Part shown: in pieces, positions 43,566-52,020 of the stretch
Position numbering within the stretch: position 1 is the first letter of the stretch
Layout: each line of letters starts with the position of its first letter
Source: an uncultured Streptomyces sp.
GTDB lineage: Bacteria > Actinomycetota > Actinomycetes > Streptomycetales > Streptomycetaceae
DNA length: 64,000 nt
Assembly: GCF_947488945.1 (NCBI RefSeq)
Contig: NZ_CANLBS010000012.1
Location: 62,001-126,000, forward strand
Direction: 5' to 3'
Position numbers and translations under genes: made by a program
Notes under the pieces: generated by a model
What the model saw: only the letters and a program-made list of their open reading frames with translations
Database searches by the model: none
Told to the model about the DNA's origin: nothing

Positions 43566-44414
43566 CTACGGGCGTGGAGGCTCATCCACCCGGCGCCACC
43601 CCGTCACCGGACCCGGTTCGTCGTCATCGGTGGGGGCGATCCAGAACGCTCGGCCGATTCCGCCGTCGAACTGCGCGCCGAAGCGGCCGTCCCCGGACGA
43701 CCGGCCGGTGAGTCGGCGGCCGATCCACGGAACGAGGTGCTGCCGCGCGAAGCGGACGTCGTCGACCCGCCGGTTCGCCCAGCGGAGCGGGGCGGTGGGG
43801 GCCAGCGGGGTCTGCCAATCGGTCTCGGCGGGGAGCCCGAGCGCCTGCCAGACCGCCTCGGCGACCCGCTCATGCCCCTCGGCCGTCAGGTGGAGCCGGT
43901 CGAAGTCCCAAAGGCGGGGGTCGCCCAGCGACGGAGCCCCGTACAGGTCGACCACCACCGCGTCGTGCCGGGCCGCCAGTGCGTCGACCAGCGTGAACAG
44001 TTCCTCCATGCGTGGGCGGAACCGCTCCATCACCGGGCCGTTCCGGCCGGGACTGCGCATCAGGACCAAGGTCTTGCACGCCGGAGCCAGTCGCTCCACG
44101 GCCTCCTCGAGCCGAGCCGTGACCATGCCCATGTCGCACTTCGGCCGCAGGGTGTCGTTCAGCCCGCCCACGAGGGTGACCACGTCGGGCTGGAGCGCCA
44201 CCGCGGCGTCCACCTGCTCCGTCACGATCTGGCTGATGAGCTTCCCGCGGACGGCGAGATTGGCGTACCGGAATCCAGGGGTCCTGGTGGCCAGTCGGGC
44301 GGCGAGGATGTCGGCCCAGCCCCGGTAAGTGCCGTCGGGCAGCAGATCGGACATGCCCTCGGTGAACGAGTCGCCGATCGCGACAAGGCTGGTGTAGGAG
44401 GCATTCATTTCCAT
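43566..44414 (-). CDS. SGNH/GDSL hydrolase
   Basis: 282 residues; ATG at 44414 (MEMNASYTSL) or 44408. The GDSL blocks are present: VAIGDSFTEGMSDLLPDGT with the catalytic Ser, NLAVRGKLISQIV (Gly), TLVGGLNDTLRP (Asn), and DRLHLTAEGHERVAEAV with the Asp/His pair. No signal peptide, so it acts in the cytoplasm. It hydrolyses an ester or acetyl group; substrate unknown. Confidence 0.92.
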   Translation of the reverse strand: MEMNASYTSLVAIGDSFTEGMSDLLPDGTYRGWADILAARLATRTPGFRYANLAVRGKLISQIVTEQVDAAVALQPDVVTLVGGLNDTLRPKCDMGMVTARLEEAVERLAPACKTLVLMRSPGRNGPVMERFRPRMEELFTLVDALAARHDAVVVDLYGAPSLGDPRLWDFDRLHLTAEGHERVAEAVWQALGLPAETDWQTPLAPTAPLRWANRRVDDVRFARQHLVPWIGRRLTGRSSGDGRFGAQFDGGIGRAFWIAPTDDDEPGPVTGWRRVDEPPRP

Positions 44415-44858
44415 GGCCCGGCGATGGTACCGCGCGAGGCCAGTGTCGTCGGATTCCCCCGCGGCGGCCGGATCATGAGCCGACGGGGGTACGGAAACCG
44501 GGTGTCGGGCGCCGACCGGAGCCGTTCCGGCAGGACCGACGTGTCCGACCGGTACCTCCGCGCCCCGGGCCGAGCCGGTCGCGGCGGCCGGGCACATCCG
44601 TCCTCTTCGTCCGGAGGCCGGCTCACCGGTGACGCCCAGGACGTCGCACTCGCTTCCGGGCCCGGCCTCGCGCTTGAGGAGGCCGCCCCGTTCCTGACCG
44701 CCGCCCACCGCGCAGAGGTGGCCCGCCGCGCGTCGACCGCGCGGCGGGCCACCTGCCGACTCAGGGCGTCGTCCGGCTTCGTTCCCGGCCGCCCGGCGAT
44801 CCGGCTGCAAGCCGGCCCCGTACCGCCGTCACCGTCACCGTCCGCCGGGCGGCCCCCG
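44415..44858. other. intergenic gap of 444 bp with a strong hairpin
   Basis: Between the GDSL gene start and the stop of the CNNM protein gene. Apart from the hairpin at 44716-44754 it contains only GC-rich sequence of low coding likelihood. Confidence 0.6.
44716..44754 (-). terminator. 17-bp perfect hairpin after the CNNM operon
   Basis: AGGTGGCCCGCCGCGCG (44716-44732) and its exact reverse complement (44738-44754) flank the loop TCGAC. It lies 105 bp past the operon stop at 44859 on that strand. Likely transcription terminator. Confidence 0.8.
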
Positions 44859-45878
44859 TCACTTGGCCTGGGGCCGTCCGACGAGTTCGCGCAGGACGTC
44901 CTCCATCGTGACGACGCCCACCAGCCGGCCCTCGTCGTCGAGGACCGCAGCGAGGTGCGTTCGGCTGCGCCGCAGCGCGGTCAGAACGTCGTCGAGGGGC
45001 GTGGCGGCCCGCACCCGGGCGATCGGGCGCATCGCGCTCACCGGGAACGGGACGTCGCGGGGAACAGCGTCCAGGGCGTCCTTCACATGGAGGTAGCCGA
45101 GTATCCGCTGTTCGCTGTCCATGACCGGGAAGCGCGAGAACCCGGACTCGGACGACAGGCGCTCCAGTTCCTCGGGGGTCGTCCCGACCCGGGTGAACAC
45201 CACCCGGTCGACCGGCATGACGACGTCGCGCACCGGACGCCGTCCCAGCTCCAGCGCGTGGCGCAACCGCTCCGCGGAACGGTCGTCGACCAGGCCGGCG
45301 TCCCCGGCGTCCTTGACCATCAAGGCCAGCTCGTCGTCGGAGAACGTGGCCGAGACCTCGTCCTTCGTCTCCACCCGCAGCAGCTTCAGCAGCAGATTGG
45401 CGAAGGCGTTGATCGCGAAGATCACGGGCCGCAGGGCCCTGGCCATGGCGACCAGGGGCGGACCGAGCAGCAAGGCGCTGCGTGCCGGCTCGGCGAGCGC
45501 GACGTTCTTCGGCACCATCTCGCCCAGGAGCATGTGCAGGTACGTGGCCACGGACAGGGCGATCACGAACGAGATCGGGTGGACCAGTCCGTGCGGCACC
45601 CCCACCGCGTCGAAGGCCGGCTCCAGCAAGTGGGCGATCGCAGGCTCGGCGACGATGCCCAGCACCAGGGTGCAGAGCGTGATGCCGAGCTGGGCCGCCG
45701 CCAGCAGGGCGGAGACGTGTTCGAGGCCCCAGATGACACTGCGGGCGCGCCGGTTTCCGGCCTCGGCCTCGGGCTCGATCTGACTGCGGCGCACCGAGAT
45801 CAGTGCGAACTCCGCGCCGACGAAGAATGCGTTGACGACCAGCGTCAGCAGGCCGATGAACAGCTGAAGGGCGATCAT
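44859..45878 (-). CDS. CNNM/CorC-family transporter, DUF21-CBS form without C-terminal domain
   Basis: 339 residues. DUF21 transmembrane domain at about 1-200 (MIALQLFIGLLTLVVNAFFV, then HVSALLAAAQLGITLCTLVL), then a CBS pair at about 210-335 (RRPVRDVVMPVDRVVFTRVG, TPLDDVLTALRRSRTHLAAV). It ends after the CBS pair, so the CorC_HlyC domain is missing. Family members export Mg or Co or regulate such export. It overlaps the longer paralogue by four bases, suggesting that the two form one complex. Confidence 0.92.
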   Translation of the reverse strand: MIALQLFIGLLTLVVNAFFVGAEFALISVRRSQIEPEAEAGNRRARSVIWGLEHVSALLAAAQLGITLCTLVLGIVAEPAIAHLLEPAFDAVGVPHGLVHPISFVIALSVATYLHMLLGEMVPKNVALAEPARSALLLGPPLVAMARALRPVIFAINAFANLLLKLLRVETKDEVSATFSDDELALMVKDAGDAGLVDDRSAERLRHALELGRRPVRDVVMPVDRVVFTRVGTTPEELERLSSESGFSRFPVMDSEQRILGYLHVKDALDAVPRDVPFPVSAMRPIARVRAATPLDDVLTALRRSRTHLAAVLDDEGRLVGVVTMEDVLRELVGRPQAK

Positions 45879-47212
45879 CGCGCGTCCTCCGTCTCTTCCT
45901 CGGTGTGCGTCAGCGGTGCGTGCAACAGCGCGCGGGCGGCGCGGCGCCCCGAGGCGTCCACGACGTCGATCCGCCAGTCGGCCATCTCGACCGTGTCACC
46001 GACCTTCGGGATGCGGCCGACCTCGTTGGCGATGAGGCCGGCGAGCGTCTCGTACGGTCCGTCCGGGACGCGCAGGCCGATCGTCCGGAGCTGGTCGGTG
46101 CGCGCGGCACCGTCCGCGGACCAAAGGCTGCGTCCGTCGGCGTCCTCGCCGGCCCGGGCGAGGTCGGGGGTCTCGTGCGGGTCGTGCTCGTCGCGTACCT
46201 CGCCGACCACCTCCTCGACGATGTCCTCCAGCGTGACGACGCCGGCTGTACCGCCGTACTCGTCGATGACGACGGCCATGGCCATCCTGCTGGTCAGCCG
46301 GTCGAGCAGCCGGTCCACCGTGAGCGTCTCGGGGACCAGGAGCGGTTCGCGCATCAGGTCCGTGACACGGGTGCGGGGCCGCTGTTCAGCGGGGATCGCC
46401 AGCACGTCCTTGATGTGGGCCACGCCGACCACCGTGTCCAGACCGCCCCGGTGCACGGGGAAGCGCGAGAGACCGGTGGCGCGGGTCGCGTTGGCGACGT
46501 CCTCGGCGGTCGCGTGCGTCTCCAGCGCGGTCACCTGGACACGCGGGGTCATGACGTTCTCGGCGGTCAGCTCGGACAGCTTCAACGTGCGCACGAACAG
46601 CTCGGCGGTGTCCGCCTCCAGCGCGCCTTCCTTGGCCGAGTGGCGCGCGAGGGCGACCAGCTCCTGGGGGCTGCGCGCAGAAGCGAGTTCCTCGGTGGGT
46701 TCCAGCCCGAATCGGCGCACGATGCGGTTGGCCGTGTTGTTGAGGTGGCTGATGAAGGGGCGGAACACCGCGGTGAAGATCCGCTGCGGTGTGGCGACGA
46801 CCTTGGACACGGCCAGCGGTGAGGAGATGGCCCAGTTCTTGGGGACGAGTTCACCGACGACCATCAGCACCACGGTGGAAATCGCGGTTCCGATCACGAT
46901 GGCGACGGACGAGGCGACGCTCGGGGCCAGCCCGATCGCCTCCACCGGTCCGCGGATGAGCTTGACGATCGACGCTTCGGACAGCATGCCGACCACCAGG
47001 TTGGTGACGGTGATGCCCAGCTGCGCGCCGGAAAGCTGGAAGGTGAGACTGCGGACCGCCTTGAGAGCGCCCGCAGCGCCGCGCTCACCGCGCTCGACGG
47101 CGCGTTCGAGATCCCGGCGTTCCACCGTGGTCAGGGAGAACTCCGCCGCGACGAAGGCCCCACAGGCGAGTGACAGCAGCAGTGCGACCAGGAGCAGTAG
47201 CACTTCGATCAT
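45875..47212 (-). CDS. CNNM/CorC-family transporter with CorC_HlyC domain
   Basis: 445 residues. DUF21 membrane domain (MIEVLLLLVALLLSLACGAF, TFQLSGAQLGITVTNLVVGM), CBS pair (TAENVMTPRVQVTALETHAT, TVDRLLDRLTSRMAMAVVID) and a C-terminal CorC_HlyC domain from about 350 (YETLAGLIANEVGRIPKVGD). Members of the family act in divalent-cation efflux. The start has a GGAGGTGAACCG site upstream. First gene of a two-gene operon. Confidence 0.94.
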   Translation of the reverse strand: MIEVLLLLVALLLSLACGAFVAAEFSLTTVERRDLERAVERGERGAAGALKAVRSLTFQLSGAQLGITVTNLVVGMLSEASIVKLIRGPVEAIGLAPSVASSVAIVIGTAISTVVLMVVGELVPKNWAISSPLAVSKVVATPQRIFTAVFRPFISHLNNTANRIVRRFGLEPTEELASARSPQELVALARHSAKEGALEADTAELFVRTLKLSELTAENVMTPRVQVTALETHATAEDVANATRATGLSRFPVHRGGLDTVVGVAHIKDVLAIPAEQRPRTRVTDLMREPLLVPETLTVDRLLDRLTSRMAMAVVIDEYGGTAGVVTLEDIVEEVVGEVRDEHDPHETPDLARAGEDADGRSLWSADGAARTDQLRTIGLRVPDGPYETLAGLIANEVGRIPKVGDTVEMADWRIDVVDASGRRAARALLHAPLTHTEEETEDAR

Positions 47213-48584
47213 CGGTTCACCTCCGTCCCATGATCGGGCAGGGGTCGGAGGGTCGCGCGCTGTCGGCGCGGTTGACGACTACTGGGAGGCTCGCCCATGG
47301 ACGGACGCTCACACCTTTCGGAGTAATGATCAGGATGACGGATCCCATGGTAAAGGATGGGCAAAGTGGGGTGGTGGGGGGCGGGATCGGCGGGGGCACG
47401 CCCTCGGACCTCCCCATCGTGCGGGTTCCATGGTGACAGGCCCTCGGGCCGTGTCGCGGCGGGACATGCGATCCGGCGCCGTATGTCCGGCCCTCGTGGA
47501 CACACCCGGCGGACGGTGCGGTGGGCCCGCTCGCCCCGCCCCGTTTCTGCCCGCTCGTCCCGGCCCCGTTCCGCCCGGCAGCGCCGGTCCTTCTCGCACG
47601 GTCAGCCCTTCTTCTTCCGGCCCGCCCGGCGGCGGGCACCTTCGTCGCGTGGGTCGCCCTCGGGCGGCACCCGGGGCCCGCCCGAGGGCGGGCCCCGGGT
47701 GCCGGGCACGGCATGAGGGCGGACGCGGCTGGCCTCGGCCGGGCTCTCGTACCCGCTACCCGGTAGGTGATGCGGCAGGGGCCGCGACACGTGCGTACGG
47801 CGATGACGCCGCGGGATGCGTGCCTCGGGCGGCCGGGGGTGACCAGGGGGCGCAGCGCGGTGAGCTGAACCGCCCGGCGCCTTGATCAATGATGCGATGC
47901 CCGATGCCCGATGCCCGATGCCCAGTGCCCCGATGCCTCAGAGCCCTGGCGTTCCGGGGCCGATCGCTGTCAGCCCTCGGATGCCCCGGTGTCTCACGCC
48001 CGAGGTCTCACGCCCCGCGTCCGGAGGCCGGTTCCGCTTACGCGCGGAGCGGCTCGATCGCCGGGTGTCGCCGAATCATTTCCTGCTGGGCGGACCCGAG
48101 CGGATCCGGGATGCGTATCGGTCAGGACCGTCGAGGCCGGCAATTCGGCGTTTTCAACGCTGCGGTCCTGGCGGATACAGGTCTTGCGCCCTCGCCCGGC
48201 CCGTCGACGGGACTCAGCGCGTTTCCGGCGCACCGGGAGCCCCACGACCGCGCGCCGCTGTCGCGTACACGCGATCACGCCGTACCGGCTCCCCCGGCCC
48301 TCTCCGGGCAGGTGCCGGGCTTCCGCCCGGCCACGGCTTCGCCCAGCTACCGCCCGACCGGCACCCCCACGGCCCTCCCGGCACGTCGCCTCTCGGCCCC
48401 CGGCGCTCCACGTCGACCGGGGGCGCGCTCCGCCCCCGGCCCAGGGACTCGTGCCCGCAGCGCCCGGCCCGCGGTGCCCGGCCCGCAGCGCCCGGCCCCC
48501 AGCGCCTCGCCCCGCCTCGCACCTAGCCACCGCCCGCGCTCTTCCCGCTGGGCGGCGTGCCTGGCCTGGGCCCCGCCGGGAGGC
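47213..48584. other. 1.37-kb region with no convincing gene
   Basis: The first 150 bp hold the promoter of the CNNM operon (a TACCAT element lies near 47346-47351, read on the minus strand). The rest has several long open frames, but these follow no protein family, use codons poorly, and overlap each other on both strands. A 7-bp repeat sits at 47896-47930, and a GTGCCCGGCCCGCAGCG-like GC-rich tract runs to 48510. No RNA gene or mobile element was recognised. Confidence 0.55.
47896..47930 (+). repeat. 7-bp tandem repeat, five units
   Basis: GATGCCC from 47896, repeated at 47903, 47910 and 47917, with AGTGCCC as the fifth unit. It lies in the gene-free region. Confidence 0.85.
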
Positions 48585-49004
48585 CTACAGGGACGCGACC
48601 CAGCGTCGCCAGTGGTCCTCGCGGTGGTAGCCGGCTGCGGCCCAGGTGTGGTGCGCCTGCTCGTTGGCTTCCAGCACCATGGCGTCCACGCGCCGTCCGC
48701 CGAGCGCGGTGAACCGCTGCCGTGCGGCTTCCAGCAGGGCGGAGGCGATGCCCTGACGGCGGCAGTCCGGATGCACGGCCAGTCGGTAGAGGGAGCAGCG
48801 CCATCCGTCGAACCCGGCGATGACCGTGCCGACGAGTGTGTCGTCGCGTTCGGCGAGCAGCAGGGCTTCGGGATCCGTTCGCAGCAGGCGGGCCATGCCG
48901 TCGTGGTCGTCGGTGATGCTGGTCCCCTCGGCGGCTACGCGCCAGAACTCCAGTACGGGATCGATGTCCGCCGGGAGCGCGTGTCGCAGGTGAAGATCGC
49001 TCAT
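48585..49004 (-). CDS. GNAT-family N-acetyltransferase
   Basis: 139 residues. The acetyl-CoA motif is YRLAVHPDCRRQGIASALLE and the later strand is AMVLEANEQAHHTWAAAGYH. The N-terminus MSDLHLRHALPADIDPVLEF opens the domain. Similar to Streptomyces acetyltransferases of unknown acceptor. ATG at 49004. It is divergent from the ribbon-helix-helix gene, with 169 bp between. Confidence 0.9.
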   Translation of the reverse strand: MSDLHLRHALPADIDPVLEFWRVAAEGTSITDDHDGMARLLRTDPEALLLAERDDTLVGTVIAGFDGWRCSLYRLAVHPDCRRQGIASALLEAARQRFTALGGRRVDAMVLEANEQAHHTWAAAGYHREDHWRRWVASL

Positions 49005-49173
49005 GGGGAGGAGCCAACCAGGGCCGAGATTGTCCCGGCGAACCCTTTTCGCATGCTGGACACCCCGGCGGGGCAGCCGCCCGCCACGGGCGGGCGCCGG
49101 GCGGGGAGGGCGTGCACGGGGCACGCATGCGCCGCCCTTGCAGGCGCTAGCACGGCGGCGCTAGTGTAAAGGG

Positions 49174-49401
49174 GTGCCGAAGACTCAGCTGAACGTGCGT
49201 GTGGACAGGGCCACGGCCGAAACCGCCCGTCAGCGGGCTTCCCAACGGGGGGTGAGCGTGAACCGTTACATCGAGGAACTGGTCGAGCAGGACGCGGGCG
49301 AAGTGGGGCAGACCTTCGTCGAGGCGGCAGCCGATTTCATGAAGCAGTACGAGTCCGTCTTCGCGGAGGAGTTCGGCGCGGAGAGCGGGCGTAACCGCTG
49401 A
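49174..49401 (+). CDS. ribbon-helix-helix antitoxin-type protein
   Basis: 75 residues, GTG start. TQLNVRVDRATAETARQRAS followed by RGVSVNRYIEELVEQD is the ribbon-helix-helix fold of Arc/MetJ/CopG type, where the strand contacts DNA and GVSVNRYI begins the second helix. The C-terminus (VEAAADFMKQYESVFAEEFG) is acidic and helical, fit to bind a partner. Such proteins are typical antitoxins, and the Fic-like gene 1.3 kb downstream is a matching partner. Confidence 0.9.
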   Translation: MPKTQLNVRVDRATAETARQRASQRGVSVNRYIEELVEQDAGEVGQTFVEAAADFMKQYESVFAEEFGAESGRNR

Positions 49402-49427
49402 CGACGTCGGCGGCGAAGGGCGGCAGC

Positions 49428-50516
49428 GTGACCGCTCCGGTGTGTGCCGAGTGCGCGGGGACCGTGGGTCCGGACGGTCGCTGCTGGGAATGCGGGGCCG
49501 CTCAAGAGGGCTTCCGTTCGCATGTGGAGGCCGTCGGAGGCCATGGCGCGGCCGGTGTCACCGATCGTGGACTGATCCGGGGCGTCAACGCCGACGCGAT
49601 GGCGCTGGCCACGGTGGACGACTGGACGGTGGGTGTCGTCTGTGACGGCGTGTCCATGGCGCCCCGGTCCGACCGTGCCGCCCGCCTCGCGGCCGAGGTC
49701 GCGGCGAACGTCACCGTCGAGGCGCTTCGCGCGGGTGAACTTCCCGAGACCGCTCTCGTCCGAGCCGCGGCGCGTGCCGCGCAGGCGGTGTCCGCCCTGG
49801 CCACCTCGCCCCGGGCCACCCGAGCCCCGGCGCGAACCACCCACATCCCGGCGCGAGCCGGCCAGATCCCGGCCTCCGCCAACCAGGCCGCCACCTCCGC
49901 CAACCAGGCCGCCACCTCCGCCAACCAGGCCGCCACCTTCGCCAACCAGAGCCCGGCCCCCGCAGGCCGAGCCTCTGCCGCCGCCACTGACGCCCCGGCC
50001 TACGCCATGCAAGCCCTCACCCGCGCCGCTCCGGTCCCGACCCGCGTCCCCTCGGCCTCCGGTGACCCCGTCCTGGACCTCCTCGGCGCCGCCCCCGCCT
50101 GCACTTTCCTCGCGGGAATCGTCGGGCCCGAGGGGATCTGGACGGCGTGGATCGGTGACAGCCGGGCCTACTGGATCCCGGACGAGGGCCCAGGCTGGGC
50201 GCTTTCCGAGGACGACACCGGCGAGAACGACGCCTTGGCGGCCTGGCTCGGCGCCGACGCCGACGACCGGCCGCCCCGGATACGGAGCCACCGTCCCGCA
50301 GTGCCCGGACGTCTGCTCCTGTGCACGGACGGCCTCTGGCGGTATCTCGACGGCGTCGAGAGCCTGCGTTCCGTACTGCCGTCCCGGCGCGGTGGGCGCG
50401 ACGCAGACGGCGAACTCCGGAACGTACGGGCTTGGGTCGCCCATGCGTTGGAGGCCGGCGGCCACGACAACGTCACGGCCCTGTCGATACCGGTATCCCC
50501 CTTGTACGAGCCCTGA
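49428..50516 (+). CDS. PP2C-type serine/threonine phosphatase with N-terminal zinc ribbon
   Basis: 362 residues, GTG start. Cys6, Cys9, Cys19 and Cys22 form a CxxC-x9-CxxC zinc ribbon. The PP2C core follows: RGLIRGVNADAMALATV, VVCDGVSMAPRSDRAARLAA, WTAWIGDSRAYWIPDEG, LLLCTDGLWRYLDG and GGHDNVTALSIPV, whose acidic residues bind two Mn. Between about 125 and 205 the core is interrupted by an Ala/Pro/Thr-rich stretch with repeats of the octamer-like ASANQAAT; this insert is not normal. The gene lies between the antitoxin gene and the Fic-like gene, all in the same direction. Confidence 0.9.
   Translation: MTAPVCAECAGTVGPDGRCWECGAAQEGFRSHVEAVGGHGAAGVTDRGLIRGVNADAMALATVDDWTVGVVCDGVSMAPRSDRAARLAAEVAANVTVEALRAGELPETALVRAAARAAQAVSALATSPRATRAPARTTHIPARAGQIPASANQAATSANQAATSANQAATFANQSPAPAGRASAAATDAPAYAMQALTRAAPVPTRVPSASGDPVLDLLGAAPACTFLAGIVGPEGIWTAWIGDSRAYWIPDEGPGWALSEDDTGENDALAAWLGADADDRPPRIRSHRPAVPGRLLLCTDGLWRYLDGVESLRSVLPSRRGGRDADGELRNVRAWVAHALEAGGHDNVTALSIPVSPLYEP
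49878..49950 (+). repeat. 21-bp tandem repeat within the PP2C gene
   Basis: GCCAACCAGGCCGCCACCTCC at 49878 and 49899, a variant at 49920, and a partial fourth copy. It encodes ANQAATS units in the low-complexity insert. Confidence 0.9.
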
Positions 50517-50688
50517 GCGCCCGGCGTGACCGATCGTGGAACGCCACCCCGCACTGATGAATACTGAACACTGACCGGCGAGGGAGCCGGCTCAATCGTT
50601 CGACCGCGAGCCCAACGTCCCTCCCCGGTATGCCCGTTCGACTTCGTCTTGGCCCACCCCGCTTTCTGATCCGCGAGGCAGTCTCCGC

Positions 50689-51216
50689 ATGGACAACGAT
50701 TCCTCCCCCGAAGGCCGTTCGCCCGATGACGACGGCCACGACGGCGACGGCCGTGGCGCCGACGACCGCGACGGCGCCGCGGACGGCTACGGCTACGGCT
50801 ACGGCGACGACAGCCGTGGGGCCGAGGGTTCGACGGCGGGCGTCCTCATCCTTCGGATCGACCTGTCCTGGCTGCTCATGGTCGCCGAGCACCGGACCCC
50901 GGGCGATCCGCACGTGGTCGACTGGGGAGCACTGGTCGCCGCGGTCAGCCGGCACGAAGCCGAGATCTTCGGCGCCCCCGTGTACAGCGACCCGCATTCC
51001 CGTGCGGCAGCCCTGCTACAACTGTTGCTGCACGTCCCCGCGTTGGAGCACTCGAACGCGATGTTCGCCTCCGCCGTCGCCTACGGTTACCTCGTCGCGT
51101 CCGGCTACAAGCTCAGCACATCGCCGGAACAAGTGCGGGAACTCGCCCGCATGGTGAAGTTCGGAGAGGCCGATGTGCGCTCCGTCGCGGCGGAGTTGCG
51201 CACCTGGTGCGTGTGA
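50689..51216 (+). CDS. Fic/Doc-fold protein lacking the catalytic motif
   Basis: 175 residues. The first 50 are acidic, Gly/Tyr-rich and probably disordered. From about 54 the sequence LRIDLSWLLMVAEHRTPGDP, VDWGALVAAVSRHEAEIFGA and HSRAAALLQLLLHVPALEHS matches the helix pattern of Doc (death-on-curing) proteins. The Doc motif H-x-F-x-[DN]-G-N-K-R is replaced: His115 is kept but HVPALEHSNAMF follows, without the GNKR part. This is the 'fic family toxin component' group found beside RHH antitoxins in Streptomyces. AMPylation or phosphorylation activity is doubtful without that motif. Confidence 0.75.
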   Translation: MDNDSSPEGRSPDDDGHDGDGRGADDRDGAADGYGYGYGDDSRGAEGSTAGVLILRIDLSWLLMVAEHRTPGDPHVVDWGALVAAVSRHEAEIFGAPVYSDPHSRAAALLQLLLHVPALEHSNAMFASAVAYGYLVASGYKLSTSPEQVRELARMVKFGEADVRSVAAELRTWCV

Positions 51217-51317
51217 GGCGGGCGGCAGGGGCGGGCGCCAGGACGGTCGGCAATACGCCCGCGTCCCCCCCGCCCCGTCCTCCCGCATCCCTCCCGCCCC
51301 TTCCTGCCGCAGCCCTC

Positions 51318-52019
51318 CTAGGCCGTCGCCCCTGTGCCCCGCCACACGCCGCCCAGGCGAGGGGCGAGCCACGACGGGGCGCGGTGGGCGAACTCCGCGG
51401 GGGGAAGCGCGCCGGCACCGGCCGGGACGATGCCGAGCAGCGGCGCACCGGCCGCCACCGGCAGATCCTCCAGGTTGCACCGTTCTGCCAGATCCGGGGT
51501 CTGGGGCATGCTGCCGACGACGACTCCGGGGCATTCCAGGCCCCGGCTGCGCAGCGCCTCGGCCGTCAGGGCCGTGGAGTTGAGCGTCCCGAGACCGGCC
51601 CGCGTCACCAGCAGGACCGGGGCCGCCAGCAGCCGGGCGGCGTCCGCGAGCGTGGCGCCCTCGTCGTCGTACCGGACGAGCAGTCCGCCCGCGCCCTCGA
51701 TCAGCACCAGTTCGTGGTCGGTCGCCAGCTTCTCGGCGGCCTCGGCGATCTCGTGCGGACGCACCGGCGGCAACCCGGCCCGGCGGGCAGCGGTGGCCGG
51801 TGCCAACGGCTCGGGGAAACGGGCCAGTTCGGCGGTGGTGATCCAGGCGCCGGCCAGCCGGACCACCTCGGCCACGTCTCCCGGCTCGCCGGGCGCCACC
51901 CCGGTCTGGGCGGGCTTGAGCACCGCGACCCGGCGGCCGGCGGCAGCGGCGGCGACGGCCGCCGTCACCACCGTCTTGCCGATTTCGGTGTCGGTGCCCG
52001 TCACCACGAGGATGGTCAT
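51318..52019 (-). CDS. bioD: dethiobiotin synthetase
   Basis: 233 residues. ATP-dependent ring closure of 7,8-diaminopelargonate. The P-loop is VVTGTDTEIGKTVVTAAVAA, with LKPAQTGVAPGEPGD (substrate/Mg) and LVLIEGAGGLLVRYDDEG. The start ATG is one base after the bioA stop, so it is translationally coupled. Third gene of bioB-bioA-bioD on the minus strand. Confidence 0.96.
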   Translation of the reverse strand: MTILVVTGTDTEIGKTVVTAAVAAAAAGRRVAVLKPAQTGVAPGEPGDVAEVVRLAGAWITTAELARFPEPLAPATAARRAGLPPVRPHEIAEAAEKLATDHELVLIEGAGGLLVRYDDEGATLADAARLLAAPVLLVTRAGLGTLNSTALTAEALRSRGLECPGVVVGSMPQTPDLAERCNLEDLPVAAGAPLLGIVPAGAGALPPAEFAHRAPSWLAPRLGGVWRGTGATA

Positions 52020-52020
52020 G

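Noticed and set aside
44716..44754. Hairpin as the end of an insertion sequence
   Set aside because: No transposase frame or second terminal repeat was found on either side.
41259..47885. A 6.6-kb open frame on the plus strand (2208 codons)
   Set aside because: It runs antisense to mug, purB, the GDSL gene and both CNNM genes, which have family motifs, and its translation is repetitive and Arg/Ser-rich. It is a shadow frame caused by GC-biased codons.
47889..49169. Plus-strand frame (426 codons) in the gene-poor region
   Set aside because: It starts within a seven-base repeat, is Pro/Arg/Ala-rich and later runs antisense to a clear GNAT gene.
51217..51317. Imperfect inverted repeat between the Fic-like gene and bioD
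   Set aside because: The GCGGCAGGGGCGGG arm pairs only with gaps to its partner; too weak to name as a terminator.
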